Source of the DNA: Hawksworthiomyces lignivorus
Taxonomy: Eukaryota; Ascomycota; Sordariomycetes; Ophiostomatales; Ophiostomataceae
Assembly (NCBI GenBank): GCA_002917075.1
Contig: NTMA01000125.1
Location: 1-64,000 of the forward strand
DNA: 64,000 bases
Direction: 5' to 3'
Of this stretch, positions 33,261 through 44,040 are shown one piece after another. The stretch's first letter is position 1, and the number at the start of each line of letters is the position of its first letter. A program made the translations under genes and the position numbers. Under the pieces are notes generated by a model, which did not search any database, was not told the origin of the DNA, and worked only from the letters and a program-made list of their open reading frames with translations.

Positions 33261-34477
33261 CTACACCTTAATATAGGGAATCCCAGTCAACTTGAACGCT
33301 CGTTCATCTAGAACCTTATCGTTCAGAGGTCTGTCTCTCTGTACACGGTCAGGTTTACCATTTCGGATGGCCACATTAGTTCCAGAGTGGAGAGCATTAG
33401 GCCAGTGGGTAGTGCCAACTCGTGCTACAATGAGGCTATTGTCAGTACACTTGACAGAGGGCTATGAGAGGTAATTCCCTGCTCACCTTCGTAGGCAGCC
33501 TTCTTCCGGACCAGGTCCTCCTGGGACGCGTCGGCTACAGGCATGTAGCAGGTATAAACAGCAAGTCTGTCACGAGATCCAGTTGGAGCCAGGTTGTAAT
33601 GGGGAGTTCGAGAATCCCCTGAAGAGTGTTAGCATATGAACCTGAACGCCACCCGGCGTGAAAATTTTATATCGAGTATCGACTCACATAGTATCAGATC
33701 GCCTGGCTCAGCTTCGACCTTGATCCATTCCAAGCCATGGTCTTTCAGCCACTGCATACCCTTGTCTGTGTACCCATACCACTCCTTTGTCCAAGCTGGT
33801 ATCCGTTCCTCCTTACCACGCAGTTCGTTGTGGAACTGCTCGCTGAGGAGGTGGCCTCCCTTGCAAACGATGAGTCCGCCGTCGTTTGGCCCATTAGGAA
33901 GGAGGTTAACAAGGCCCTGGAGACAGCGAAAACCCGGCCTCTCTGGGTCCTGATCTTGATGGGGCCAAGGGTTGTTGGCAGGAAGATATTGGCGATTGAC
34001 AAATCCGTAGTTGATGGTGTCGAAAGACACTAGTAGATCTTCAGTACCATATACTTTTACAAAGGCACCAACAATGCCTGGCTCGGCGCGTATATCCCAG
34101 ACAAAGTCCTCGTGGCATGCACCATAGGGGAGGAGCATCCCCTTCTCATTGACGACAGGCAGCTTGTCTGGGTGCACAGTAGAAGGGTCGTTGCGGTCAT
34201 ATCCAAGCCCACTGTTTATTGTAAGCTATAGGCCATACACATGTTGGATGGATGAGGACGATGACACCTACAAAGACTCAAGAAGAGAATACATCTTGTC
34301 GGCATACTTCAGGGCCCTATTACTTGGGATAGCGCCCTTGACGACAGCATAACCATCACGAATGAGGTCATCGCGCCAGTCGTTAAACTTTGGATCGGTT
34401 CCATCTACCTTCATGCGATAACCCGAAATCGGGAGGCTGAGGGTGGAGGAGGTCGCAGTGACAGTTTGAGTCGCCAT
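33261..34477 (-). CDS. Phytanoyl-CoA dioxygenase (PhyH) family oxygenase, copy 2
   Basis: About 330 residues in four or so exons, a paralogue of the gene at 23936-25154. The N-terminus MATQTVTATSS mirrors copy 1, then FNDWRDDLIRDGYAVVKGAIP (compare YGDWRDEFHKNGCVVIKNVIS). Iron ligands: His-x-Asp in WPHQDQDPERPG and the distal His in GDSRTPHYNLAPTGSRDR, the latter reached across an intron at about 33616-33690. The last exons give GTTHWPN... and end FKLTGIPYIKV at a TAG (33261-33263), parallel to the VLRLAGVKAY end of copy 1. Catalytic residues intact. The presence of two diverged copies suggests successive or alternative hydroxylations in one pathway (inference). Confidence 0.85.
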
Positions 34478-34761
34478 AATACTCTTGGATGCAATTCTAT
34501 TGGTGTGGTGAGAATTCACAAATGCCGTTAGCAACTGCCATGAGGATATGTCTAAATCAACTTAGTCCTTTTCCCGGCGGGGGGAATGTGATTTTATAAA
34601 ATAGTAGTGGGACCCAATGGTGTCTGCAGGCTAAAATCTCCAGTTAGAGTTATCACGGAGCTGCTTTCTCTCTAATCACCTACAATCCTTGCATACGCTG
34701 CATTGAGCTAGGCGTTACCAGGCATCGGCGCAGTTCCGAGGGAGGCCAGGGAGGTGACAGG

Positions 34762-34833
34762 CTCGGTTCGGGTCCGATAGTGAGAACACGTGGATTGCTG
34801 TGGCCAACTCCGGAGACACTAGAACCGAGGAAT
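34762..34833. promoter_or_regulatory. Cluster motifs upstream of PhyH copy 2
   Basis: CTCGGTTCGGG at 34762-34772 and ACCGAGGAAT at 34824-34833, with CTCCGGAG (34808-34815) between them. About 290-360 bp upstream of the PhyH start. Confidence 0.35.
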
Positions 34834-35259
34834 GGGTCCGAAATCTAATCTTGCACCATCTACGCCAGATAGCTCCTAATGCCATGTTCAGATTATGTTG
34901 CAACTCGGCTTCCTCCTTATGTATTCAGATCAGGTTAGATTTCATAGATTCATTGCGAAAAACCTACCTTCACTACTATAGGAATAGACGTATAGGGGCA
35001 AAGTCATGTATTTTCTCACTAAGTTTCCCTCCCCGTCTTCGGTACTGCAGCAGCAGTTTATGGGGGTTTATTGCCCATTACAAGGAGACGAGTTCAGATC
35101 CCGACTGCCAGTCTCCTGCTTACACAAATGCAGACTCACAGTTGCTAGCAAGAATAATAGCTAATACATTTACGTCAAGCTAAATACGGGATTCCAAAAT
35201 GCTCTGCAGAAAATGAAAATTGCGTTTGCTCTTGCGGAGTAGTGAAATTCGAACTATGT

Positions 35260-35339
35260 GGAGCCGAGAATGTTTGTGGAGAGGATGTGGGGAAGGCAAA
35301 CTTTTGGTGCAGGTGGACGCGGAGCCGAGTCTGGTGCGC
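35260..35339. promoter_or_regulatory. Two GGAGCCGAG sites upstream of MFS 2
   Basis: GGAGCCGAGAA at 35260 and GGAGCCGAGT at 35331, 120-200 bp before the MFS 2 start. A weaker form of the same motif. Confidence 0.25.
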
Positions 35340-35457
35340 TTTTATAAGCAAGACAAACACTTCGCACAAGTTGAAATATGCGTATCCTCGTCGCACCAGG
35401 TTCAAATTGTATCATAATATCTTATGACATTGCTAGTTGAATCTCACTTGGCCCATC

Positions 35458-37262
35458 ATGGAAGATAAAAACAAGGTACACGTCTCATACGCAGAGGGCA
35501 CAGAGAGCCTGAAGCGAATGACTCCTGAACCACCAAAAGCAATCGAAGCCGCAAAGCAAAAACATGAGCACGTTGAGGGTGACGCGCTTTTAGTCGACAA
35601 AAAAGGTCACGTCCGCAGACTGCCAATTCCATCGCAAAACCCTAATGATCCACTGAACTACAAATCATGGGAGAAGGTGGCTATCATCGCTTGCTGCAGT
35701 TGGTTCTGTGAGTTTGCTTTAGTTATAGCCCATCTCATTGGTTTATAAGTCAAAACTGACCAACTGGATGCTGCCTAAGCGCTGTTAAGTCTCGCCCTTG
35801 CTGGCGGTCTGGGTCCATTTCTAGGTGTTTTTGCCGAGCTGTACGCCCCCCAGGGTTATGATGCGAATCACATCGCATTCTTGCTCACGATACCATCCGT
35901 GTGTATTGGACTAGGTAACACGATTCTTCATTCCATTTTCTTTGACGACGCTAACAGCATACAGGCAACTACATCATCCTCCCAGTATCTCTTGCCGTTG
36001 GCCGGCGACCCGTGTTTCTTGCGTCTTCTGTCATCCTGTTAGTTGCCACAATAGGTGCCGCAGTACAGAACGACTATAAGAGCCACTTAGCTACTCGAAT
36101 CATCCAAGGCTTGGCAACAGGCGCTTCGGAGTCGTTGCTTCCCCTGATGTTGACCGAGGTCACGTTCCTGCATCAGCGTGGGCGAGTATTCGGGTTGTAC
36201 TGGATGATACAGAGCGTATTCAGCGGCTGCCTCAATTTGGCAGGCAGTTACATTAATGCGGCCTTGGGATGGCGGTGGTACTATTGGATCTTCTCCATTG
36301 CCACCGGCGTTGGTGTTGTCCTCGCCGGTTTCTGTGCCTTTGAGACACGCTTCAGTCGTCCAGCAACGAGTGTCGACGGAACTGTAATTATCACCGACGA
36401 GTTTGGGGTTACCCACATTCTTCCAGATGATCAAGCCCAGAACTACCTAGAGCAGATGCATAATCAGCTTCCAGAGGAGCAGATGGATGACGCAAATTTG
36501 GTTCGAGCCAGCTACCTCCAAAAACTTAGACCCTGGTCCACACCGTCACCCAGACCATTCCACTTGATACTGCTTTCCTGGACTCGCATGGCGCAATGTC
36601 TGACGTCGCCAGCCATTCTATACGTTGTGCTGATCAGCTCAATTACACTAGGTTGCATGGTAGACATGTCACTGACTTACGACGCCGTGTTGCAAGGAAA
36701 GGGCTGGGCACCGAAGGACATTGGCTTAATTAATCTTGGCTCTATTGTCGGCGCTGTGCTGGGTGCCATCTACTCTGATCTGTTAGGAGAACGACTCATG
36801 ATTTGGATGGCACGGCGCAACCGAGGCGTCCACAAACCAGAGCACCGTTTGATCTCCTTAATACTTCCAGCTCTGTTAGGTTTAGCAATGCTGCTCGTAT
36901 ATGGCTTCACAGCAGGAGGGAAATCATCCTGGTGGGGTCCGGTGCTTGCATACACGTTCCTCAGCGCAACGTGGGTGACCGTTCTCATTGTGTCGACAAC
37001 CTTTGCCTCTGAGGCCAGCCCGAAGCATCCCGGACCAGCGCTAGTTATGGTTGTCGGCACCAAGAACATTGTTTCATTCGGTTTCACGTATGGCTTGACG
37101 CCTCTTGTAGAAAAGGGCGGTTACACATACACATTTGGTGTGTTGGCCGGTGTTCTAGGTGCCTGCTTCATCTTAGGTGTCCCTGTGTATGTGCTCAACC
37201 CGAAGTGGCGTTCTTACATGGGACAAGTGGAAGAGCGTCGTGGCATAACTTCGACTGATTAG
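35458..37262 (+). CDS. MFS transporter 2 (HOL1/DHA1-like)
   Basis: About 550 residues in three exons. The start at 35458 (MEDKNKVHVSYAEG) begins an 80-residue hydrophilic tail ending NPNDPLNYKSWEKVAI, the DPLN motif of this family. Introns at about 35707-35786 and 35914-35964 join to SLALAGGLGPFLGVFAELYAP and NYIILPVSLAVGRRPVFLASS. Twelve hydrophobic segments are visible in the assembled product, with a central hydrophilic loop that includes DDQAQNYLEQMHNQLPEEQMDD. Paralogue of MFS 1: both keep GRRPVFL, E--FLH-RG and ARRN-GVH-P-HR. Divergent from PhyH copy 2. Plasma membrane and solute uptake or export role inferred; substrate unknown. Confidence 0.88.
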
Positions 37263-39076
37263 GTTCCTTGGAAAACACGGACTAGGTTTAATGCCACTGC
37301 ATGGGTCTCCAAGTATATTGCTTACACCATATTATATGCAACTTCCAATACATTAACTTTCAACGCCCGCGCGTCCATTCTAAAATACGCCGGATCTGTG
37401 CCACTGTAGTAGAGGAGCTTGACTAAAATGATTATTTAGAAGGCACTAGAGGTACTCAAATAATAGATTGTTGCCTTTATCAGTCATAAAAGCCCTAGCC
37501 AGGTCTCTGCAGCCTTGTCTTGTACACATAGATCATATCTTAATCCTAAGAACGTTAACGCGAGGGAATTAGACCTCACCTGCTAAATGATCATAGGAAC
37601 AGCAAACACGTATCATTCCATACTGCACAACTCTTTCTGCTATCTGAAGAGATTTATGTAGGGCCATTCAACGATGTTGGCAATTAGAAAAGCTTCACAA
37701 ATATTGTTTTCTTGTCCTCCTTACTTCATTACACCCAAAATGGAACATTTCCGAAACATCCCCACATCAGCCAGCCGAACCGAGGAGAACCGCTACAAGT
37801 AAAATTGATCATACGTCTCAAAGAAGATGCTGGATGTTTCTGGTAAAGCTATTCAAATGACTGGCGACAGTCACCATTGCACTAGTCTTAATGAGATCTG
37901 ACAACACTTTCATCCCACAATTCGTTTTCAAAGATAAGAAAGAAATAACTCTTTGGCTCAGTGTTATTCAATGAACTTCACAGCCATTAGTTCACAGCTG
38001 AAAAATATAATTTATGTTTTACTAATTGCCCTCTATTATCTAAGATCAGACAACGCGCAACACGAGTCTTCCGTTTCAACATCAACTATGCCACTTAGTC
38101 ATACCATCACTTCACACCTCTGCAAACAGCTTTACAGTTCCTGGAAAGAGATGCAACGTGTATCGTCTTCTTTGGATAGGTTACCATTCCCTAGGTCCTT
38201 ATTTAAACGCTACACGTTTCCCAAGACCCGCCCTGCGAATATAGACTCCAACGGGCGAGCCTCTGACTGAGCTTCTGCGTCCAAATAGCCGACGACTAAG
38301 TGGATACTCTGAGATATAGCATGGCGATGCAAAGACCTAAACAAATAATGAGGGACCAAACTAAACATGTGCGGCATAATTCTTGATTAAATAACAGGCG
38401 GTTTAATAAGGGGTGGGCACGGGGTGACTCTGACATTAGTCTCTGGCCTAACGAAGGCCATCTTCGATGGAGACTCTGTCAAATCTGTCTGCGTCCAGAA
38501 TATTCAACCTTCAGATGCTACCCTTTCAGACGGATTAGAGCCTGCACGCCGAACAAAAAGAAACTGAGTCTACTAGGGATAGAGAGCCAAAGAGATTGAA
38601 AACGAGGTTACATCACCAGAAATACGTTAGTTATGAGTCCTAGCATTGAGTTTTGTGAGATCAGTAACAGCCTTCAGGTCATAGAAAATTAAATCTATAT
38701 GGCGCAATACATGTTCTTAGATGACTGTCAGCTAACAAGAAGGAAAGGAAGTCGGATAAGGAGAAGATTTTCATAGTCTATTAGATAGATCGACTACGCG
38801 GCGAGGAAATCATGGATTGTATACGGCAGTTAGAATCCCAATTAGAGAGACGTTAGAGCAAGTAGAAGACTAGGTTTATATGCCCGAGATGTTCGATATT
38901 GTCATTGCACTGTTTCTGTAATACTTCATAGCTGATGGCTAATTAGATCCTCTAATTTTCATGACATGAATCAGACATCAAACATCAACAACCAGTATTA
39001 CTTAATTCTCGAAAAGGCTTCAATTTTGTGTAATTTCGAATCACAAGACAGTTCATGAGCTCCTTCGCAAGAAATC
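37263..39076. other. Long AT-rich spacer between convergent genes
   Basis: About 1.8 kb with no credible frame. Contains a cluster-type motif (37775) although both neighbours end here, and a local hairpin near 38439-38475 (AGTCTC...GAGACT with TGGCC/GGCCA inside). It may hold a decayed gene or a non-coding transcript, but nothing is recognisable. Confidence 0.5.
37775..37787. promoter_or_regulatory. CCGAACCGAGGAG motif in convergent spacer
   Basis: The cleanest copy of the cluster motif, identical to the complement of the MFS 3 promoter copy at 42385-42397. Its place between two 3' ends is unexplained; a lost gene or unseen transcript could account for it. Confidence 0.3.
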
Positions 39077-40058
39077 TTAATATTCCTCAACATCACTGAA
39101 GGTCTTGTAGGGACGTGGTAGCTGAACATCTAGTTTACGGCTTCTGTTTGGCCCGTAAATATCGGCTTTCTAGTTCTCAAATGGTGAGCAAATTCGTAAC
39201 CTAACGTTTCACAACGGGACGATTTATCCTCACCTTCACTGCAGCCTTGTCTGGAGTTGGCATGAAAACAGCTTTACCATCATCGCCAAAATACGCGAGA
39301 TCCTATGCTTGGATGTCAGTAACCGACAACCACCCCACTGGGAAGTACGAGCCACATATTGGGATCGTCTGGGCTTGGAGCCGACCTTTTCAAACGCAAC
39401 TTGGTTTTTCGACGCAAATGTAATCCAGTTCTCGCTGTATGGGGCCCGTGCGATCTCCAGGCATCTGAAGTGCCAAATCTTCCACTCGCCGTCCTGTTTT
39501 AGAAAGTCCAGTCCATAATGGCACCACACCCAATGGGCCCAAACACGCCTTCCGTCGACGTTCTTTTCCGGAGGCTCGTACAGGTCCTCAGGCATAGCAC
39601 CGATATTCTCAGGTTCCGCCAAGCCGGACTCAATGCCCGCCATGAGCCAGAAACCCTTGGCCGTCTTTCCGTCCTCGGCAACCTCAATAAGCGGAGTCGT
39701 CGTTTCGTGCGTAATCAACTTACCAGTTGGCGACGGACGTCCTGTATGGTAGGCCATGACGCTATCGTAATCTGTGTAAACGCCAACGTTGGTGTACTGG
39801 GCGTGAATTCCCGGCGTGCCTCGAGAGACCCAGAGCTGCTTGATCTGCTCATCTTGAAAATGGTTGTGCAGGTGCATGTACTTGCTGAACACATTCTCTA
39901 CGGCACCCCGATCATATGCCTGAGTTGCAGGTTCAGGTTCAGCGGGAAGAAATATCAATTACCAGAAACAAAGGCGGATCACAACTCACACGCTGGGCAA
40001 GATTCTCAGCTGCGACGACGCGGGCCTCAAGAGCCGCAAGAGCTTCTGCGGAATGCAT
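39077..40058 (-). CDS. SnoaL-like (NTF2-fold) protein
   Basis: About 250 residues, four exons. The start at 40058 gives MHSAEALAALEARVVAAENLAQR. An intron (about 39920-39989) joins AYDRGAVENVFSKYMHLHNH. The core has the SnoaL-like cone-shaped fold pattern: a helical N-terminus with RGAVENVFSKYMH, a strand-rich middle (GKLITHETTTPLIEVAEDGKTAKGFW) and an aromatic C-terminal sheet (VWCHYGLDFLKQDGEWKIWHF). Further exons add LAYFGDDGKAVFMPTPDKAAVK and, after another intron, KADIYGPNRSRKLDVQLPRPY, ending at TAA 39077-39079. The exact donor near 39320 is uncertain. Fold members act as cyclases, dehydratases or isomerases on small molecules. In the cluster it may act after the oxygenases (inference). 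Confidence 0.75.
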
Positions 40059-40234
40059 GGTTGCGTTCTCTCAACAGATCCTAAATTTATGTCTTTGATT
40101 TTCAGTCACTATCGCCAAGTAACCAAACCTTTCGGCTACCTATGTAGAGAATGCATGGCCAGAGGGTGGGAGGATCTTGAGCCTTTTGACTCTCTACAGA
40201 AGTATATGATGATAGTCACTCTTCACGATACAGA

Positions 40235-40256
40235 CGAACCGAGCCGAGCCGAGGAG
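40235..40256. promoter_or_regulatory. CGAACCGAG/CCGAGGAG motif upstream of SnoaL-like gene
   Basis: Overlapping CCGAG units (CGAACCGAG then GCCGAGCCGAGGAG) 180-200 bp before the SnoaL-like start. Confidence 0.4.
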
Positions 40257-40437
40257 CCATTCAATTCTTCTGTCTAAGACGGAGAACTAACTCTAGGATG
40301 TCATGAGCCGGAAGACGGGGCGCAACAAACTTCCAATACATTACGAGGAGGTAAGAAGATGCAGAAAACGGGGTTTTAAACGACAATAAAATCAGCATTA
40401 CCATGTGCTGCCAATACCGGGATCGCGCTGGACCTTA

Positions 40438-40475
40438 CATTGTCTATTGTCTATTGTCTACTGTCTACTGTCTCT
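40438..40475. repeat. Tandem heptamer repeat (TTGTCTA-type)
   Basis: About five copies of (T/C)TGTCTA just downstream of the MFS 3 stop. Simple repeat, no role proposed. Confidence 0.8.
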
Positions 40476-40499
40476 TATTAGGTTTTAATGTCTCATGCC

Positions 40500-42190
40500 T
40501 TACGTTTTAAGCGCACCGTTCTGAGTTGTAGATACCGTACTATCCGACGTGCCAATGTCAGTCTCAGACTTTTCCTCTTCTGGCATCTTCTTAATTAATA
40601 CAGAAGTGAAACCAATCAGACCAGCCACAGCTGTGTAAAATATCCACATAAGCCTTAGGGCCGATACATATTCTGTGGCGTAGATTTGCATGGCCGGACT
40701 TGCGGTAAGCTGGTCTCCTCCGAGCTTCTTCTGCAACAACACGGACCCAACGACTATAGACATCGAGGTGAACAGGGTTCGGAGAAACATCGATGCTGAC
40801 GACGCTGCTGCGACGTCCTTCTGTGGGAGGTGACTCTGGAAGGCAATCATGGGTGCCTGGAACAGCGGGCCGGCGCCGAGGCCGGCGGCGGCCTGGAATA
40901 GGATGATCTTGGGCCAGTTTGCCTTGCTGCCAAGATCAATAAACAAACCTGTTCCAAGCGTCATCATGGCCGATGCGACGCGGATTGGCGAGAGGTAGTC
41001 TCCGGTCTTCCGGACAAACCACCCCGCGCCCATGGTTGTGGCAGAGAGAGGCAGCACGAGGGCGAAGAGAGAAACGCCGGAGATGATTGGCGAGAAGCCG
41101 AGAACTACTTGAAAATAAAGCGGCAGAAAATAGTCGTAGGAGATGAAGACGAAGCCGTGCAAACATATCAGGGTGAACGCAGCAATGTTTGTGCTGCTGG
41201 AGAAGATCCTGGTGGGTACCAAAGGGTTCTTTGCAAAAAAGTGCTCGTAGATACCAAACAGAAACAGCATGGCAGCGCCGAAGACCAGAAGGCATATCAC
41301 TCTCGCGGAGCTCCATGACTCTGTCCCACCAGCTCCAGATTCTAGGCCATACAAGAAGCATATAGTACCGCCAACAATCAGCAATGAGCCGATCATATCT
41401 AGAGACCGCAAGCCGGCAATAATCGGTGTTCGAGGATTGTGGACTTTCAGAGCAAGGAAGAGGACGACGAGAGACAGCCCATCAAATGGGAGGTTTATTA
41501 AGACTGCGACCAGGTATTGTCAGTCAGCCCGCCACTCCAAAATAGCGTAACATGAATCTTGCACATAAGTATCGAGAATCAACACGTACAGCACCATCTC
41601 CAACCGATCGTCTGTGTAAATACGCCTCCCAACACTGGGCCCACGCTGCTTGATATCGCGTATACAATTCCTGTGAGACCATAGTATTTGACCCTATCTC
41701 TCAACGGAAAGAGGTCGCTGATAATGATGGTCACTAAGATTGTGCAGCCGCCCGCACCAAGCCCCTGCAGGATGCGACCACCGATCAGCATCGGGACAGA
41801 ACCGGCGAGACCCGACATGAGACTTCCGACGAGGAAAGTCCCGTTTGCCAGCATAATGATGGGCTTCCGGCCGAAAATGTCGGACAGCTTGGCCCAGATA
41901 GGGACCGACGACGTATTGGCGAGAGTGTAGCAGCTCCCAATCCACGCGTACTCGGCGGCGTTTGCGTTGAGATGGCGCGCAACGGTTGGCAGTGCCGTAG
42001 CCACAATGGTGATATCTAGGGCAGAGAGAAACAAGGCGAGGCAGAGTGAGAACATCACAACACGGCGCCGCATAGTTCCCATAACGGAAGCCGCCTCAAG
42101 CCCATCCCCGGTGTCAGCATTTATTGTAGCTGTGTTCTTGGACTCCTTTAGCCGTCCGGATTCAGCGTTGTCATCTCCTCTCGCTGCCAT
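40500..42190 (-). CDS. MFS transporter 3 (DHA14-type drug/metabolite exporter)
   Basis: About 545-560 residues with one intron (about 41470-41590) inside the first half. Hydrophilic N-terminus, then MFSLCLALFLSALDITIVATALPTVARHL, the motif C-like entry of 14-helix drug/H+ antiporters. LSDIFGRKPIIMLANG (motif A), GRILQGLGAGG (motif B) and YAISSSVGPVLGGVFTQTIGWRW (motif C, antiporter signature) are all present. The second half keeps the GWFVRKTGDY and FQAAAGLGAGPLFQAP segments. Of a different subfamily from MFS 1 and 2. In fungal clusters this type usually exports a product or a toxic intermediate. Promoter carries a perfect cluster motif. Confidence 0.9.
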
Positions 42191-42688
42191 TGTATGTCTC
42201 TAGATGTAACTGAAAATGCGAAAGCGCCTTGAAGGATTGCCGGCTGGTTACAATTTCGGATTTTTAAAAGTGGCAAGATGACAGACAAGTGTTTTCAGAA
42301 AAGAAACTGGTGTAAATGACAAAATTACAGACACAATACTTTGACATTTATTTCGCCTGTCATACCACAGGTTCCCAAGGCCTGCTCCTCGGTTCGGCCC
42401 AGGAACCAACCACCACTAATTTACAGGCGTTCTAAGTTCTGAAGCAAGCATCATAGGGCGCTTTCAGTTACCAAAAATCAGTTCAATAGTGCAGATTATG
42501 GGACTTGCAGCTCCAGGGTCCCTAGCGAAGGAAGTGTAAAACTTTATGAGTTTTTTTTCTCTCCTATTATTTTAGTAGTTTATAGGCGTGACAAGCGGCC
42601 AACGTAGGTGTCCTATTTTGATTTTATAATTTTAACGAGGCTACAAGATTTAAATAAGTACCAGGTATTGTGTACAGGCGATCGGCCT
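42191..42688. other. Spacer with MFS 3 promoter
   Basis: 3' end of the dehydrogenase pseudogene and the MFS 3 promoter; no gene seen. Confidence 0.5.
42385..42397. promoter_or_regulatory. CTCCTCGGTTCGG motif upstream of MFS 3
   Basis: Exact reverse complement of the 37775-37787 copy, about 200 bp before the MFS 3 start. Confidence 0.4.
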
Positions 42689-44040
42689 TCATAGCGCCCA
42701 CAATTTGACCACAGCCGCTGCAGTAGCATGTTCTCTTATTTCTTTGGGAGCGTGCTGCTGGACCAGGCGGATCAGATTTAGCGCCTGGCTTCCTAGAAAC
42801 AAAGGAGCCTTCAGTCTTTGTGCTTCATCGACGGCATCTTGGAGCTCTAGCGCAATCTGCTGAAGTTTGTAGCCGCTAGCAGCCTCCTGTGGTGGCTTCC
42901 CGTCGCGGAGCATCTTTACAATGTCTGGACCGACAGCCTCCAGCACAGCACTGCCTCCTGCCGCGTGGACGAACAGTTCCAAGACTTGGTCCAGGTCGAG
43001 CTTGAGAAAATGCGAGATAGCTAGGGCCTCCGCTGCCGAGCAGAGATGGATTCCCCTCAGCAGGGCAAGAACCATGCTTAGCTTCTCGCTCTCGCTCTCG
43101 CTGCCGGTACTGGTCTCTGCTGGGGTCAGGTTTTCCTTTCCCTCTGTGTACAACCGCACCACGCCGCTGTCGTCCTCCGCGCCGTATCCTCGCTTGATGC
43201 CGGATAGGTACGCCTGCTCTGCGGTGCTTGCCATGGGCGTCGGGAACGCATAGCGCTGGGCCTCGGAGGTGATGATGGCGACGTCTTTGACGATGATGTT
43301 CAGGGCGCTGACGAGCGGCTGGAACGACGGGTGCAGGATGCGCGGCAGCCGGTGCTCGAACATCCAGCTGCGCGCGTCGGACCGGAGGAGGGCGTCGCCG
43401 GCCTCGCGCAGGTCGAGCCTCAGGTGGGCCGCGAATGCGACGGCCTCGCAGGCGGCCAGCACCTGGTTGGCGGCCAGCACCTGGTGGCACATCTTCATGT
43501 TGCTGCCGGCGAGGACGCCACCCCTGACGACGTAGAGCTTGTCGCGGTCGGCGAGCTCCTCGAGGAGAAAGCGGCCCTTGGCGATGGCCTCGTCGCTCGC
43601 GCCGGCCATGATCGAGAGCGTGCCCTCGGCTGCCCGGTACGCGCCGCCCGAGACGGGGCAGTCGACGAGGCGAATGTCGCCGCGGCCCGCGTCCGCGATC
43701 GCCCTGGCGAGCGCCTGGACGGTGCCGCACGGCACGGTCGAGCACAGGAGCAGCGCAGCGCCTGCTGCGCGGTGGCCACCATGCATATGCAGTAGTCTCT
43801 GCCGCGCGCGGCCTGGGCCGCCGTAGGCGCGGCGGCGCCTCCGGCCGCTTTGAATCTCTCCAGCGTCGGGGCGTATACGTCAAACCCCGTTACCGGGTAG
43901 CCCTGCTTGATCAGGTGGGTGGCCATGCCGAAACCCATGGCGCCCAGGCCGATGAACGCGACTGCCGGCTTAGCACCGGGCATACTTGGCATACTTGCTG
44001 TGCTGCTATCCATTATCGTTCCTGCTTCCTCTGATGACAA
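42689..44040 (-). pseudogene. Beta-hydroxyacid dehydrogenase (HIBADH/LtnD-like), frameshifted
   Basis: NAD-binding dehydrogenase of the 3-hydroxyisobutyrate/L-threonate dehydrogenase type. The N-terminal part (start 44040 or 44013) has the Rossmann motif FIGLGAMGFGMATHLIKQGYPV. The rest has DCPVSGGAYRAAEGTLSIMAGA and GSNMKMCHQVLAAN with the catalytic-type Lys and Asn, followed by a second dehydrogenase C-terminal-like half. The two parts are in different frames: the first stops making sense after CICMVATAQQA (about 43770), the second resumes at ALLLCSTVPCGTVQ. By comparison with the family some 15-20 residues are also missing, so an out-of-frame deletion is likely. No GT-AG intron fits. A collapsed GC repeat in the assembly is the alternative. 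Promoter carries the cluster motif. Confidence 0.65.

Larger units (their letters stand above)
34478..35457. other. Divergent promoter region (PhyH copy 2 / MFS 2)
   Basis: About 1 kb carrying several copies of the cluster motif; no gene seen. Confidence 0.5.

Noticed and set aside
43720..43800. Intron explaining the dehydrogenase frame change
   Set aside because: The only GT-AG pair at the junction would give an intron of under 20 nt, far too short.
21419..44040. Polyketide, NRPS, terpene or RiPP cluster
   Set aside because: No backbone synthase, prenyltransferase or repeat-containing precursor gene found in the interval.
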